NCBI RefSeq assembly: GCF_004769525.1
Contig: NZ_RQFT01000011.1
Coordinates: 248,001 to 312,000 of the forward strand
DNA: 64,000 nucleotides
Direction: 5' to 3'
DNA from: Leptospira bouyouniensis
Lineage (GTDB): Bacteria; Spirochaetota; Leptospiria; Leptospirales; Leptospiraceae
Positions within the stretch are counted from its first letter, which is position 1; each line of letters begins with the position of its first letter. Positions 47,135 through 56,598 of the stretch are shown piece after piece. A model generated the notes under the pieces. It had not been told where the DNA came from. It did no database searches and saw only the letters and a program-made list of their open reading frames with translations. A program made the position numbers and the translations under genes.

Positions 47135-47650
47135 ATGAGTTCCTACGAAGAACATTCCTTACGCAAAAACCTTTTTAGTATCGGCAAACTAGGTTATGCA
47201 AAAGGAGACAGACCAAATGTAGAATGTATCCTTTGTGGAGTTCGCGATCGAAATGAAATTGTTCCAAACCTTACGATTGCAGAAACAGAACTTTCGATTG
47301 TTTCGATTAATTTATTTCCCTACAACCCAGGCCATATCATCATCTTTCCGAAACGTCATATAATCAATTATTTAGAACTCACAGACGAAGAAGCTTTGGA
47401 CATCCACAGGTTAACACAAAAAACCATGCGGATTCTCGAAAAACAATGGAAGGTGCAAGGGTTTAATACCGGATACAATCTGGGTAAAAATAGTGGTGGC
47501 TCTATCCCCCACATACACGAGCACATTGTGCCAAGGTTTCCAAACGAAGCAGGATTCCTCGATGTTTTATCCAATACAAGAATCGTCATTTACGAGCCCT
47601 ACCAAATGTGGGAAGATTTAAAGACTCTTTGGGTGAAAGAAGAAACTTAA
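47135..47650 (+). CDS. HIT-family nucleotide hydrolase/phosphorylase-like protein
   Basis: About 171 residues. A CILC pair (possible zinc site) sits near residue 31, followed by the HIT core: [14 protein letters not shown] and the histidine triad [12 protein letters not shown]. Length and the CxxC plus NPGH pattern resemble the AP4A-phosphorylase/FHIT-like branch acting on dinucleoside polyphosphates. I choose the ATG at 47135; an in-frame TTG at 47084 overlaps the predicted -10 box and has no ribosome site. Convergent with cheR, 4 bases apart. Confidence 0.87.
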   Translation: MSSYEEHSLRKNLFSIGKLGYAKGDRPNVECILCGVRDRNEIVPNLTIAETELSIVSINLFPYNPGHIIIFPKRHIINYLELTDEEALDIHRLTQKTMRILEKQWKVQGFNTGYNLGKNSGGSIPHIHEHIVPRFPNEAGFLDVLSNTRIVIYEPYQMWEDLKTLWVKEET

Positions 47651-47654
47651 ACTC

Positions 47655-48599
47655 TTATGTTTTCTTTTGGTAAATGGTATGGCCTAAAAATTTAAACTGG
47701 TCAGAGATTCCAAACATCGTTTCCGAATGACCGAGAATCAGATACCCTTTTGGTTTTAAACTCACTTCAAAATTATGGAATAATGTTTTTTGTGTGGGTT
47801 TGTCAAAGTATATGACTACATTCCGACAAAAGATCAAATCTAGTTTGTCGGTGATAGGAAATGGGAAATGTAATAAGTTGATTTGGCGAAAATCAACGAG
47901 AGCCTTGAGATGAGGTTTTGCTTCATAATAAATATGATCTTTTTCTGTGGTTTGGATGAAGTGTTTTTTCTTGAGTGCTTCTGACACAGGTTCCAATCGA
48001 TCGTCCCGGTATACTCCCTTTTTTGCTGTCATGAGAACTTGGGTATCAATATCGGATGCATATATCTTACAATTCCAACCTGGTTTGTTTTGGAAATAAT
48101 CATAGACGGTAATCGCAATTGAATACGGTTCCTCACCAGTGGAAGATGCAGAACACCAAATTCGAAGTGTTTTCGGAGTACCATTTTCTTGGGCTTCCTT
48201 TTCTAAATTTGGGAAGTATTCGTTCTTTAAAAATTCAAAGTGATGGTTTTCACGAAAAAAATCAGTTTTATTTGTTGTTATGCGATTAATGAGCTCTTGC
48301 ATCTCTTGGGTCGCAAAATTTGGATCCAATTTTAATTTGGCAACGTAATCTTCGAAACTAGGTATCCCTAGTGTTCGTAACCTTGCATTGAGCCTGGACT
48401 GCACCATGATTTTTTTGTGTGGTGCAAGGAAAATTCCTGCCTGTTTGTACACTAAATTTTTGATGAATTCAAACTCGGCATCACCGATTGTGTTTAAAGA
48501 TGTTCGAAAGTCCAATTTGCCCTCACGAAGATTCAACAGAGTTTTTTGATTCTGACAAGTTGTTTTTTCTAGCGGAGGTATCTTCTTGAAAATTGGCAT
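47655..48599 (-). CDS. cheR: CheR-type chemoreceptor methyltransferase
   Basis: SAM-dependent methyltransferase that methylates glutamates of chemoreceptors. 314 residues from the ATG at 48599: an N-terminal helical CheR domain ([34 protein letters not shown]), [18 protein letters not shown], the SAM-binding [19 protein letters not shown], and [15 protein letters not shown]. The ATG overlaps the divergent mqnA start by 14 bases; a TTG at 48515 with GAGGG upstream is an alternative that would remove the overlap. No other chemotaxis gene is near. Confidence 0.9.
   Translation of the reverse strand: MPIFKKIPPLEKTTCQNQKTLLNLREGKLDFRTSLNTIGDAEFEFIKNLVYKQAGIFLAPHKKIMVQSRLNARLRTLGIPSFEDYVAKLKLDPNFATQEMQELINRITTNKTDFFRENHHFEFLKNEYFPNLEKEAQENGTPKTLRIWCSASSTGEEPYSIAITVYDYFQNKPGWNCKIYASDIDTQVLMTAKKGVYRDDRLEPVSEALKKKHFIQTTEKDHIYYEAKPHLKALVDFRQINLLHFPFPITDKLDLIFCRNVVIYFDKPTQKTLFHNFEVSLKPKGYLILGHSETMFGISDQFKFLGHTIYQKKT
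48574..48578 (+). promoter_or_regulatory. Strong Shine-Dalgarno fixing the TTG start of mqnA
   Basis: GGAGG at 48574-48578, seven bases before the TTG at 48586. It decides a non-ATG start and lies inside the N-terminal coding region of the divergent cheR gene. Confidence 0.8.
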
Positions 48600-49332
48600 C
48601 GTAAAACACCTAAATGCCCGTCCTCTGACCCTCTACTTTGAGAGATCTCCAGATTTTACTCCAGTTTACGACAATCCAAGTGTCCTCATCGAATTATTAA
48701 AAAAAGGTGAACTTGACTGTGCCCTTGTCTCTTCCATTGAATGTGAAAGAAACAAAGACAAATTCGACTACACCAAAATAGTAGGGGTTTGTGCCAGGGA
48801 TGTTGTTCGGTCTGTCTTATTTTTTAAAAATGAAAACGATCCAGGAATTCCTGGATCAATTTTCACAGACAAAGGTTCTCGCTCGAGTGTTTGCCTCTTA
48901 CAATGCCTTTTCCATTTGGAATACGGAAAAAAACTAGAAGTGATCCCAACAGATGCAAAAGAAATTTCGGAAATGATGCAAAAAGGGATCGGATCTCATT
49001 TGTTATTTGGCGACCATGCCCTCTTACAAACACCAATCCCTGGTTATCAAGTCATTGACCTAGCCGAATGGTGGAATCGACTGACAGGACTTTATTTTTG
49101 TTTTGCGTTTTGGGCTTATCCAAAAGGGAAACAGTGGGACAACCAAATCTTTCTGACAGCTCTCGAATATGGATTAAAAGAATTGAGTTCCATCATCAGT
49201 GAAGAAAAACGTCTGCCCATCGCCATTACCGATCGTTATTTAAAACAAGAATTACACTTTATCCCAGAACAAAAAAATTTAGATGGTTTTGCCCTATTTA
49301 TCAAAACTGCAAAAGAGTTAGATTTGCTGTGA
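48586..49332 (+). CDS. mqnA: Chorismate dehydratase MqnA (futalosine menaquinone pathway)
   Basis: Dehydrates chorismate to 3-enolpyruvoylbenzoate, the first step of the futalosine route to menaquinone. 248 residues with the periplasmic-binding-like fold of the MqnA/MqnD family: [53 protein letters not shown] and LLFGDHALL. No signal peptide, so cytoplasmic. Translation starts at TTG 48586 as fixed by GGAGG. No other mqn gene is adjacent. Convergent with the lipoprotein gene with a one-base gap. Confidence 0.92.
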   Translation: MKIGIVKHLNARPLTLYFERSPDFTPVYDNPSVLIELLKKGELDCALVSSIECERNKDKFDYTKIVGVCARDVVRSVLFFKNENDPGIPGSIFTDKGSRSSVCLLQCLFHLEYGKKLEVIPTDAKEISEMMQKGIGSHLLFGDHALLQTPIPGYQVIDLAEWWNRLTGLYFCFAFWAYPKGKQWDNQIFLTALEYGLKELSSIISEEKRLPIAITDRYLKQELHFIPEQKNLDGFALFIKTAKELDLL

Positions 49333-49333
49333 C

Positions 49334-49972
49334 TTAAAAAAATCGGATCTTGTATTCCCAAGTTTTGGCTTCTGGGTTTTCTAAAGTTTCTTGTAATGGA
49401 ATTTGGTAGACCAAATTTCCAAGACCAATGAATCCTCGGTTCGAACTACATTCCGAATCTTTCGGGAACAAAACTTTGAATTGGATTTTTCCTTCTTTTA
49501 GCAAACGCGATGTTTCTGAGATGATTTTTTTTTCACCAGCACTCGAATCAAGGATGGCATTGTCAGTGAGATTCGGAAAGTCCCGTTTGACTGAAAGTGA
49601 GCGAGGTTTTTGTTTGATAGAAAATGTTCCAATAAGGACTCCCTCCAGATGAAGAGGGTCTTCGAAATCAAGTTTATAGGAAACCTTACCTTTCCGTTTG
49701 AAGTACATATCAGTGGTTTCTGACTTTTCCAGCTCACGGAAAGTAAAATCCCTAACTAACAAATTATTGTTCGATTTCTTTTTAACAGATGTTAGAATTT
49801 CTTCTTTGGAAGTGGGTAAAAATTTAATTAATGATTCATTTGAATCTTTTTTAAGAGGAACTGTGTAACTGATCTCAACAGTCCCTGAACTCATTTTACG
49901 AAAAAGAATAGTCTCCTCGTATTCAAAACAACCATAACAGAAAACAAATAAGAATAAAAAAATTCGAAACAC
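49334..49972 (-). CDS. Predicted lipoprotein of unknown function, 212 aa
   Basis: Unrecognised. A short signal peptide ends in FCYGC (Cys15), matching the loose spirochete lipobox. The rest is mostly beta-strand-like (SSGTVEISYTVPL, KRKGKVSYKLDF, LVYQIPLQ) with two further Cys-free lobes and a tail ending WEYKIRFF. Single gene between mqnA (convergent) and amtB. Surface or periplasmic location likely; function unknown. Confidence 0.7.
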   Translation of the reverse strand: MFRIFLFLFVFCYGCFEYEETILFRKMSSGTVEISYTVPLKKDSNESLIKFLPTSKEEILTSVKKKSNNNLLVRDFTFRELEKSETTDMYFKRKGKVSYKLDFEDPLHLEGVLIGTFSIKQKPRSLSVKRDFPNLTDNAILDSSAGEKKIISETSRLLKEGKIQFKVLFPKDSECSSNRGFIGLGNLVYQIPLQETLENPEAKTWEYKIRFF

Positions 49973-50011
49973 ACCCTAGACTTCCCCATACAGAAAATCT
50001 AGGGTCAAGGA

Positions 50012-51439
50012 CTATTTCGAAACAGGATATGCTTCGTTTCCATGCTCCAAGATATCCAAACCTAACAACTCTTCTTCTTCTGAAACTCGAAGTCCGACTG
50101 TCTTTTTAATCAGGTAAAACATGAGTAAACTGACTGGGAATGCCCAGAAAAATGCAGTGGCCACTCCGATGGCTTGTGCTGCAAATTGTGCAAAACCTGC
50201 CCCGTAAAAGAGTCCCGTGTCCAAACTAAACAAACCGTATGACAAAGTCCCCCAAGCACCACATACCCCATGGACGGAAACGGCACCGACTGGGTCATCG
50301 ATTTTGCGATTGTCCAAAAAGAGGACTGACACAATGACAAGAATCCCTGCCACAAGACCAATGATGACAGCACTGAGAATACTCACATTATCACAAGGTG
50401 CCGTGATGGCGACAAGACCAGCCAGACCACCATTGAGTGTGAGACCAATCTCTGGTTTCTTGAATAAATACCAAGTCAGTGCCATTGCGCCAAGGGCACC
50501 CGCACAGGCAGCCATATGGGTTACTACAGCAATCTTTGCAAAACTTCCACCTTCGATGGATGTCGTTGACCCAGGGTTAAATCCAAACCAACCAAACCAA
50601 AGGATAAAAACACCAAGGGCTGCCATAGACATATTGTGTCCAAGGATCGGATAGACCCGACCATCTGTTTGGAATTTTCCCATCCTTGGACCCACCACGA
50701 TTGCACCAGCAAGCCCAGCCCATGCACCAATGCTATGCACAACCGTAGAACCTGCAAAATCATGAAACCCAACACCGTCTCCACCACCTAGGCCAAGTGT
50801 TTCAAGAAATCCCGTGGAGATTCCGAGTAAACTCCCCCAAGCAAAGGATCCAAAGACTGGGTAAATAAAAGCAGTGATGATCACCGAAAAAACCAAATAG
50901 GCAGAAAACTTAGTCCGTTCCGCCATGGCACCAGAAACGATGGTCGCTGCCGTTGCCGCAAAAACAATTTGGAAGATAAAAAATGTATATTTCGATGGAT
51001 CCATACTTCCATCTTCTGCATTGATGAGAGCCTCCGCAAAAGAAGGAATACCAACTCCGAATCCATCTAATACTTGTGGACCAAACATGATGGAAAAACC
51101 GATGAGCCAATAGGCGATGGCACCCACTGTGAGATCTGAAAAGTTTTTCATGAGGATGTTCACCGCATTTTTAGCCCGAGTGAAACCAGCTTCGACATAG
51201 GCGAAACCTGCTTGCATAAAAAATACTAAAAAAGCAGCAATACATGTCCAAACCCAATTTGCTTCCTGTTTCGTTGTTTCTAATGCTAGTTTGGTTTCGG
51301 CAAGAGACGATTTAATCTCAGCCATTTCTTTCGCTAGCGATTCTAAACTATCTTTTTCAATGCCACTGATTGTTTCTGCGCTTACACTTCCTATAAATAG
51401 AAAGGTCAAAAACGTAAAATAAATTCCAAAATGTTTCAT
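50012..51439 (-). CDS. amtB: Ammonium transporter AmtB with N-terminal coiled-coil extension
   Basis: 475 residues. A signal peptide (to about 21, GSVSAE) is followed by a charged helical segment (ESLAKEMAEIKSSLAETKLA) and then the 11-helix Amt core: NWVWTCIAAFLVFFMQAGFAYVEAG, FHDFAGSTVVHSIGAWAGLAGA, GWFGFNPGST, and VHGVCGAWGTL with conserved pore histidines. It moves ammonium/ammonia across the inner membrane. No glnB/glnK regulator is adjacent, which is unusual; instead a SpoIIE-type phosphatase gene is 10 bases upstream. AAGGAAAG precedes the ATG. Confidence 0.94.
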   Translation of the reverse strand: MKHFGIYFTFLTFLFIGSVSAETISGIEKDSLESLAKEMAEIKSSLAETKLALETTKQEANWVWTCIAAFLVFFMQAGFAYVEAGFTRAKNAVNILMKNFSDLTVGAIAYWLIGFSIMFGPQVLDGFGVGIPSFAEALINAEDGSMDPSKYTFFIFQIVFAATAATIVSGAMAERTKFSAYLVFSVIITAFIYPVFGSFAWGSLLGISTGFLETLGLGGGDGVGFHDFAGSTVVHSIGAWAGLAGAIVVGPRMGKFQTDGRVYPILGHNMSMAALGVFILWFGWFGFNPGSTTSIEGGSFAKIAVVTHMAACAGALGAMALTWYLFKKPEIGLTLNGGLAGLVAITAPCDNVSILSAVIIGLVAGILVIVSVLFLDNRKIDDPVGAVSVHGVCGAWGTLSYGLFSLDTGLFYGAGFAQFAAQAIGVATAFFWAFPVSLLMFYLIKKTVGLRVSEEEELLGLDILEHGNEAYPVSK

Positions 51440-51449
51440 ATAACTTTCC

Positions 51450-53270
51450 TTAATTGACTTTTTGCGTGTGTGTCTCTAATCTCAAAAGTGAAGTTTTTAA
51501 CTCTAAACTTTGAGGGGTGTTTTTTACGCCTTGTTGTAATACCTTAATCGCTTTTGGTTTCGCATTTTCTTTTAAATAACATTGAGCAAGAAGTATACTT
51601 GCCTTCGCAAAACTATGGTCACTCGAAAGGGCCATCTTAAGTGCTCGTTTTGCTTCAGAAATCATCCCGGCTTTATAATAAGCACGACCCATCGTAAAAT
51701 GAGATGCTGCAGTATTGTCACCAGAGGTTCGAAGGTATTCTTCTAAATACCGAATGGCTTCTTTGTATTTCCCATCTCTGTAATACATTTTTCCGAGAAA
51801 AACTAAAATTTCTTTTAAAGAAGAATCTATACTAAATGCCTTGAGGGCTTGAGCATATGCTTCTTCCATTTTCATTTTCGAATTGGATTGTTTCGCCAAC
51901 TGGATGTAATGCGAAGCTTCTGGAATTGAATCCCCACAGTATAAAAAGAGAAAACTCAAATCATCGCCATTCGGGACGTCCCCTTGGTAAGCGCGGAATC
52001 GTTTGATAAAGGAAGCCGATAATTTTTTTAAATCAACCTTCCCTCTACCTTCTATGACAAGTTTTTCTCTTTCATCATGTAACCAAGATTGGATACGTTC
52101 TACACCCACTTCATCTTTTAAATGATTTCGTTGTTCACTAAATCCATCAGAGATTAAAAGTAAAAAATCACCTGGCTCTAATTTCCCTTGTTTTTCTTCA
52201 TAATCAGCTTTCCGAACTGGTAAAATACCAAGTGGTACACCTTTTGTATCATATTGAATGAAAGTATCGTCGGATGCTTTGTAATGTAACATCCTTTGGT
52301 GGCCTGCATTCACATACCCAAAGGTATAATCGCTAAAAATACGCACCATAAATGCAGTAAAGTAGGTAGATTCTGGGAGTTGTTCTCTTAATTTTTCTCC
52401 AAGCTCCTCCATGATTTCTGTAAGACCAAGCCCTGCCATAACGGATCTTCTGAACTGGTGGTGGATAGCCATCGTGACAAGTGCTGCTGGAATTCCATGA
52501 CCCGACACATCAATGTTAATCGCTGTTAATGAGTGGCCTTGTCTTACGATGTCTACCAAATCCCCGCTGACTTCTGCCATTGGTTCATAGTGACTTGCAA
52601 AATAAATTCCATTCCAAGCACTTAAGTCTTGAGGAAGGATTTGGCTTTGTACATTTCGCCCCATCTTCAAATCCCACTCCAATTGATTGAGAATGGCTGC
52701 TTCTCTGGCTCTCGCAGTGACAAGGCCTTCAATCAAACGAACACCGTAAAGGGCAAGCGCTAGCTGTGAAGTTAAAGCTTCAAGAATTTCTAAATCATCA
52801 ACGATATAAAAATTTTCCCTTTCACTTTCTACGGCTAGAGTTCCTAGTATTTCTTCCTTTTGCATGATGGGAACACACATAACTGATTTGGTTTTTTCTC
52901 CCTCATCGAAGTAATGTGCCGACCTGGAAAGATCGTTTACAAGGATTGGTTCTTTTGTTTCGAAAACTGTTCCTGAATAACCTTCCCCACTTGTTAAATT
53001 CCTTCGAGGAGGTTCTGTTTCTTTGACAAATTTTACGGGGACTAAAAATTCACCATCCCATAACCGAAGTGTGGTGTTGTCGGATTCGAAAATCTCCTGG
53101 CAAATCAGGATGACCTTGGAAAAGAGTTGGTCTTCTCTATCTAAATTGGCAAATTCTTTGGAGATATAAAGGAGGATTGCAATTTTATCTTTATCTGTTA
53201 ATCCTCCCACAACTTTGTTTTGTCCGCGGAAGTTGACGAGCATTCGTTTGGAAACTTTGAAATCAACCAT
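51450..53270 (-). CDS. GAF-SpoIIE phosphatase-TPR regulatory protein
   Basis: 606 residues, cytoplasmic: a GAF sensor domain (about 30-180, TSGEGYSGTVFETKEPILVN, MCVPIMQKEEILGTLAV), a coiled linker, a PP2C/SpoIIE phosphatase domain (about 205-445) with MAEVSGDLVDI, INIDVSGHGIPAALV, SDGFSEQ and GDDLSFL metal sites intact, and C-terminal TPR repeats (about 465-600, e.g. MYYRDGKYKEAIRYLEEYLR). Probably dephosphorylates a STAS antagonist in response to a small-molecule or protein signal. It precedes amtB by 10 bases, hinting at a link to nitrogen supply (inference). Confidence 0.92.
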   Translation of the reverse strand: MVDFKVSKRMLVNFRGQNKVVGGLTDKDKIAILLYISKEFANLDREDQLFSKVILICQEIFESDNTTLRLWDGEFLVPVKFVKETEPPRRNLTSGEGYSGTVFETKEPILVNDLSRSAHYFDEGEKTKSVMCVPIMQKEEILGTLAVESERENFYIVDDLEILEALTSQLALALYGVRLIEGLVTARAREAAILNQLEWDLKMGRNVQSQILPQDLSAWNGIYFASHYEPMAEVSGDLVDIVRQGHSLTAINIDVSGHGIPAALVTMAIHHQFRRSVMAGLGLTEIMEELGEKLREQLPESTYFTAFMVRIFSDYTFGYVNAGHQRMLHYKASDDTFIQYDTKGVPLGILPVRKADYEEKQGKLEPGDFLLLISDGFSEQRNHLKDEVGVERIQSWLHDEREKLVIEGRGKVDLKKLSASFIKRFRAYQGDVPNGDDLSFLFLYCGDSIPEASHYIQLAKQSNSKMKMEEAYAQALKAFSIDSSLKEILVFLGKMYYRDGKYKEAIRYLEEYLRTSGDNTAASHFTMGRAYYKAGMISEAKRALKMALSSDHSFAKASILLAQCYLKENAKPKAIKVLQQGVKNTPQSLELKTSLLRLETHTQKVN

Positions 53271-53444
53271 ATTGGATACCTTTCTTTTCTAGATGCAAGT
53301 ATCGTACCGACGATGCAACTCGCCTAAAGAAGTAAAAATATCCTATATTTCTCTACAAACTGGACGGATTTTGCACAAATCGTAATGCATTTGTTTATGG
53401 AAAACAACCAATATGTTTATAATTTAAGCAAATGGTGTTCTTGA

Positions 53445-54449
53445 TTAGAACTGTAATTGCAATTGAAGTGCGAACCTTGTTTCGGCACCATCCCTCTCCC
53501 TTACACTGAGACCTGCCCTTTGTACAGAAACCGCATACAAATAACCTTCTCCAAACAAACTTGGAAACAGTGATCCAGCGACTCCCATTGATGCTGTATA
53601 AAATCCCCGTAAACTTTTCTCCATCCTAATCTCTCGCCCAACACCTGTTAAGATCTGAAATGTTTCTATTTTCCCAAGGGCCAAACTTAAATTCCCTGAA
53701 TACATTGTCCTGACAGGATAAGGAATGTACTGGTTCGATTGATTTAAACTTACAGATGTGAATTCATAAAATTTCCTTGATCCTTCTAATTGAATATCGA
53801 TCCAATCATTCCACTTATAACCGATTCCAACTAATGCTCGTTCAGGTAATTTTTCCTTCAATCGTTCTGAACCTAAATATTCATCATACCGATATGTTCC
53901 TGGTGATTCTAAAATTATTCCAAAACGAAAATTATCATATTGGATTGCCATGGATGCAGATACATTCCAGGAGTAAGAACTAAAACCTCCAATCCTACCA
54001 GACACTCCAGGGCCTAAGTGGATGGCAAAAGTAATGTAAGGGTTTAGTTTCCAATTCGCAAATGCTTGGAACGTATAATTGGAGAATCGTTCGTCAGTTG
54101 GGAAGGAACGTAAATAAACCGGTTTGCCTCGAACACCAAATCCAAATGATTCTGAGAATGAAAAATAACCTGCCCCAGAAAGATAAAAAGGCGAAAAATT
54201 TGAATTCGCATAACTTACATTTGTCGAAAGATCCAAAATATGTTTTGTTTGGTTTGTTAAAAAGGCAGTATTTCCATAAATACTAGATAATGAATTTGAA
54301 CTCACGACACCTTGGGAGGAAAGTCCAAGTGAATAGGCTGAAGGAAATGTTACATCATACCCCGAAATTTGTGCTTGGATTGGAGAGGATGGGAAAATCC
54401 ATAGACAGGAAAGTGTAACTGCCAAATACCATTTTGATTTGAAAATCAT
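53445..54449 (-). CDS. Predicted beta-barrel outer-membrane protein
   Basis: 334 residues, unrecognised family. Signal peptide ends SSPIQAQ; the mature part is a run of amphipathic strands rich in Gly, Tyr, Ser and Phe, and the protein finishes with LQLQLQF, the C-terminal Phe typical of BAM substrates. A GGAGG lies about 11 bases before the ATG. The region from 53271 to 53444, upstream of the next minus-strand gene, shows no gene. Possibly a FadL- or OmpP1-like channel, but this is a guess. Confidence 0.75.
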   Translation of the reverse strand: MIFKSKWYLAVTLSCLWIFPSSPIQAQISGYDVTFPSAYSLGLSSQGVVSSNSLSSIYGNTAFLTNQTKHILDLSTNVSYANSNFSPFYLSGAGYFSFSESFGFGVRGKPVYLRSFPTDERFSNYTFQAFANWKLNPYITFAIHLGPGVSGRIGGFSSYSWNVSASMAIQYDNFRFGIILESPGTYRYDEYLGSERLKEKLPERALVGIGYKWNDWIDIQLEGSRKFYEFTSVSLNQSNQYIPYPVRTMYSGNLSLALGKIETFQILTGVGREIRMEKSLRGFYTASMGVAGSLFPSLFGEGYLYAVSVQRAGLSVRERDGAETRFALQLQLQF

Positions 54450-54496
54450 TTACTGCCATTCCTCCATGGATTTACTGGAAAGAAAAGGGATTTCTG

Positions 54497-54925
54497 ATGA
54501 CAAAACCAATGTACAAACAATTTCGTTCGCCACAAGGTTGGTATTCCTTCCTTTTTCCTGTCACTTGGGAACATATGGTAGTGGAAGAGATCCCGGCATT
54601 TTTTCATCCTGATGGTGGAGGCGCCTTACAAGTATATGCCTTTGAATCAAAAGTAGATCATTTCGACATTGACAAAGAACTTGAAAATTATCTTAAAATT
54701 CATGAAATCGATTATGACCCAGAAAAAGTTGCAGTCTTCGAGAATAACGAAGGTTCCTCGATTCGCGCTTGTGAATTTTTACAAGAGGATCGTGTTTGGA
54801 TGGTGTATATGGTTGCAAGTAAAGAAAGGATGATCCTTCTCACTTACAATTCTGATGAAGAAGTGGGAGATGAACTATTCCAACAATTAACCAATATCAT
54901 TAGTTCTGTTCGAATTTTGAATTAA
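54497..54925 (+). CDS. Hypothetical cytoplasmic protein, 142 aa
   Basis: No signal peptide or membrane segment. The N-terminal RSPQGWYSFLFPVTWE pattern, alternating strands and a helical C-terminus recall PsbP/DcrB-like folds, but identity cannot be established by eye. Single gene, divergent from the outer-membrane protein gene (47 bases) and 71 bases upstream of the AsmA-like gene. Function unknown. Confidence 0.72.
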   Translation: MTKPMYKQFRSPQGWYSFLFPVTWEHMVVEEIPAFFHPDGGGALQVYAFESKVDHFDIDKELENYLKIHEIDYDPEKVAVFENNEGSSIRACEFLQEDRVWMVYMVASKERMILLTYNSDEEVGDELFQQLTNIISSVRILN

Positions 54926-54996
54926 ATTCTTCTTTACAGATCCAAAAATTCAACTTAATCTCGACTCCACCGTTTTAGTTAGAATCAGGAGTCAAT

Positions 54997-56445
54997 ATGA
55001 AAAAAATAGGTTATGGAATTGGGGCATTTTTTGCGGCAATTCTTCTAATCATAATCATCGCATTTGTTTTAGCAGGGAGTATCGTCACTCCAAGTTTTCT
55101 TGTAAAACAAATTGAATCATCCCTCAATGTTCGTGCCCATGTCGAAAAAGTAAATATCAATCTTTTTAATGTTTTATCTGGGATAGAAATTGAAGGTATC
55201 ATCCTTGCCCCGAGGGATGAAGTCGCAAACAAAGGAACTCCACTAGACGAAAGGAAATCAAAACCAAAAGGCCAGATCCAATTAGGCAAAGTTGACGTTA
55301 AAATTTCTTTTCTCGCCCTTTTGACAAAGACGGTTAAGGTCAACAAACTGGTGTTAAAACAACCAGAAATATCTCTCACCATGTATGAAGATGGAGGAAA
55401 CAATTTAACATCCCTTTTCAAAACTCCTAAAATTGTGGATGGCGAAAAAAATCCTGCTCTCTCTTCGGAAGCCTTAGCCGAAAAAAAAGCAGCCGAGGAA
55501 GAAGAAGCAAAAGAAAAAGCGAGTGCTCCCCCTTCGGGTCCTTTTTCCATCAAAGATGTTCCCATTGCCATCAAAATGGGACTTGTTGGCATCCAAGAAG
55601 GGAACATACAAGTCAACATGCGTAAAACGGGTCAACAAATCCTAGTCCAAAAATTGGATTTGGAAATTACGGATATAGATATTGATGGCAGTGATCTCGC
55701 TTCGCATAACAGTCTTGATGTGAATTTTGATGCTGATGTCACAATCATTGGAAGGAACAAAAAGGAAGCTGCAAAATTTTTACTCGAAACAGGTGGAAAA
55801 GTCACACCTTTTGTTGTAAAAACTGGACTTGTGAATCCAAAAGTAATTTATGAAGTCACAATGAAAGAAGACTCGTTTCTTTCTGGATTTGCAGCTTTTG
55901 ATGCGATCGCTGGAGAATTACCTGCATTGAACCAAGCAGGTCTCAAACTTGACAAACTCAAAGAAAAGGCAGAATTAAAAAAAGATGTCAGTTTTAAAGT
56001 CGAGTATAGCAACGGTAAGGTTACCTTCCTTGACGAACCGACATTCCCTACAAAAAATTATGATCTGCAAATCACGAAAGGCTCTTACATCGTAACAACC
56101 ACCAATTACCATGAAATGAGAATGGGAATGTTATATGATGAAGATGAGTCCAAAAAATCCCTCGCATCAGTGGATGAAAAAATCAAACAAGCCACAAAAG
56201 GCCAAGGGGACCCTAAAGCACTCCGCAATAAAATTGTTGGAAATTTAGTAAAAGATGACCGATTGTTCATACCATTTCGCACCTATGGAGATATCCGTAA
56301 TCCAAATGTAGAGCTGGGAGTGGGCCTTGGCACTCTCACTGATCTCGTCGGTGGAGCCGTAAAAGAAGCGATCAAAGGGAAAGCTGGTGATGCATTGAAA
56401 AAAATCCCAGGTGCAGGAGATGCCTTAAAGGGATTAGGATTTTAA
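54997..56445 (+). CDS. AsmA-like membrane-anchored protein
   Basis: 482 residues with one N-terminal membrane helix (about 8-32) and a large periplasmic part. Family marks are LVKQIESSLNVRAHVEKVNINLFNVLSGIEIEGI, then repeated amphipathic strands (KLVLKQPEISL; GLVGIQEGNIQVNM). A Glu/Lys/Ala-rich linker (about 155-180) interrupts the beta part. The C-terminus ends in a glycine/alanine-rich helix-like tail (KGKAGDALKKIPGAGDALKG). AsmA relatives bridge inner and outer membranes and are proposed to move phospholipids. AGGAG precedes the ATG. Confidence 0.8.
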   Translation: MKKIGYGIGAFFAAILLIIIIAFVLAGSIVTPSFLVKQIESSLNVRAHVEKVNINLFNVLSGIEIEGIILAPRDEVANKGTPLDERKSKPKGQIQLGKVDVKISFLALLTKTVKVNKLVLKQPEISLTMYEDGGNNLTSLFKTPKIVDGEKNPALSSEALAEKKAAEEEEAKEKASAPPSGPFSIKDVPIAIKMGLVGIQEGNIQVNMRKTGQQILVQKLDLEITDIDIDGSDLASHNSLDVNFDADVTIIGRNKKEAAKFLLETGGKVTPFVVKTGLVNPKVIYEVTMKEDSFLSGFAAFDAIAGELPALNQAGLKLDKLKEKAELKKDVSFKVEYSNGKVTFLDEPTFPTKNYDLQITKGSYIVTTTNYHEMRMGMLYDEDESKKSLASVDEKIKQATKGQGDPKALRNKIVGNLVKDDRLFIPFRTYGDIRNPNVELGVGLGTLTDLVGGAVKEAIKGKAGDALKKIPGAGDALKGLGF

Positions 56446-56484
56446 AGGTCGAGAGATAAGATCCCTCACATTTTATCTAGAACT

Positions 56485-56526
56485 AAAAAAAGGGACCGAA
56501 GAGTAAGATCTTTGCGGTCCCTTTTT
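56485..56526. terminator. Bidirectional rho-independent terminator
   Basis: AAAAAGGGACCG (56487-56498) and CGGTCCCTTTTT (56515-56526) form a perfect 12-base stem with a 16-base loop. The A-run on one side and T-run on the other allow termination on both strands, between the convergent AsmA-like gene and typA. Confidence 0.9.
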
Positions 56527-56532
56527 GATTGG

Positions 56533-56575
56533 ATACCAAAACACTGATCCCAAGGGTTTTTCAGGATTTTGGTAT
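56533..56575 (-). terminator. Second stem-loop at the 3' end of typA
   Basis: ATACCAAAA (56533-56541) pairs with TTTTGGTAT (56567-56575); nested CTGA/TCAG and CCC/GGG pairs lie inside. It is 24 bases past the typA stop and is followed on the minus strand by the bidirectional terminator, so typA has two tandem 3' hairpins. Confidence 0.55.
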
Positions 56576-56598
56576 TTTATTTCTTAGAGAAACAATCC

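Noticed and set aside
50217..50654. Open frame of 145 codons on the plus strand
   Set aside because: Antisense to the conserved membrane core of amtB.
55011..55619. Open frame of 202 codons on the minus strand
   Set aside because: Antisense to the AsmA-like gene, whose reading frame has clear domain features; no independent support.
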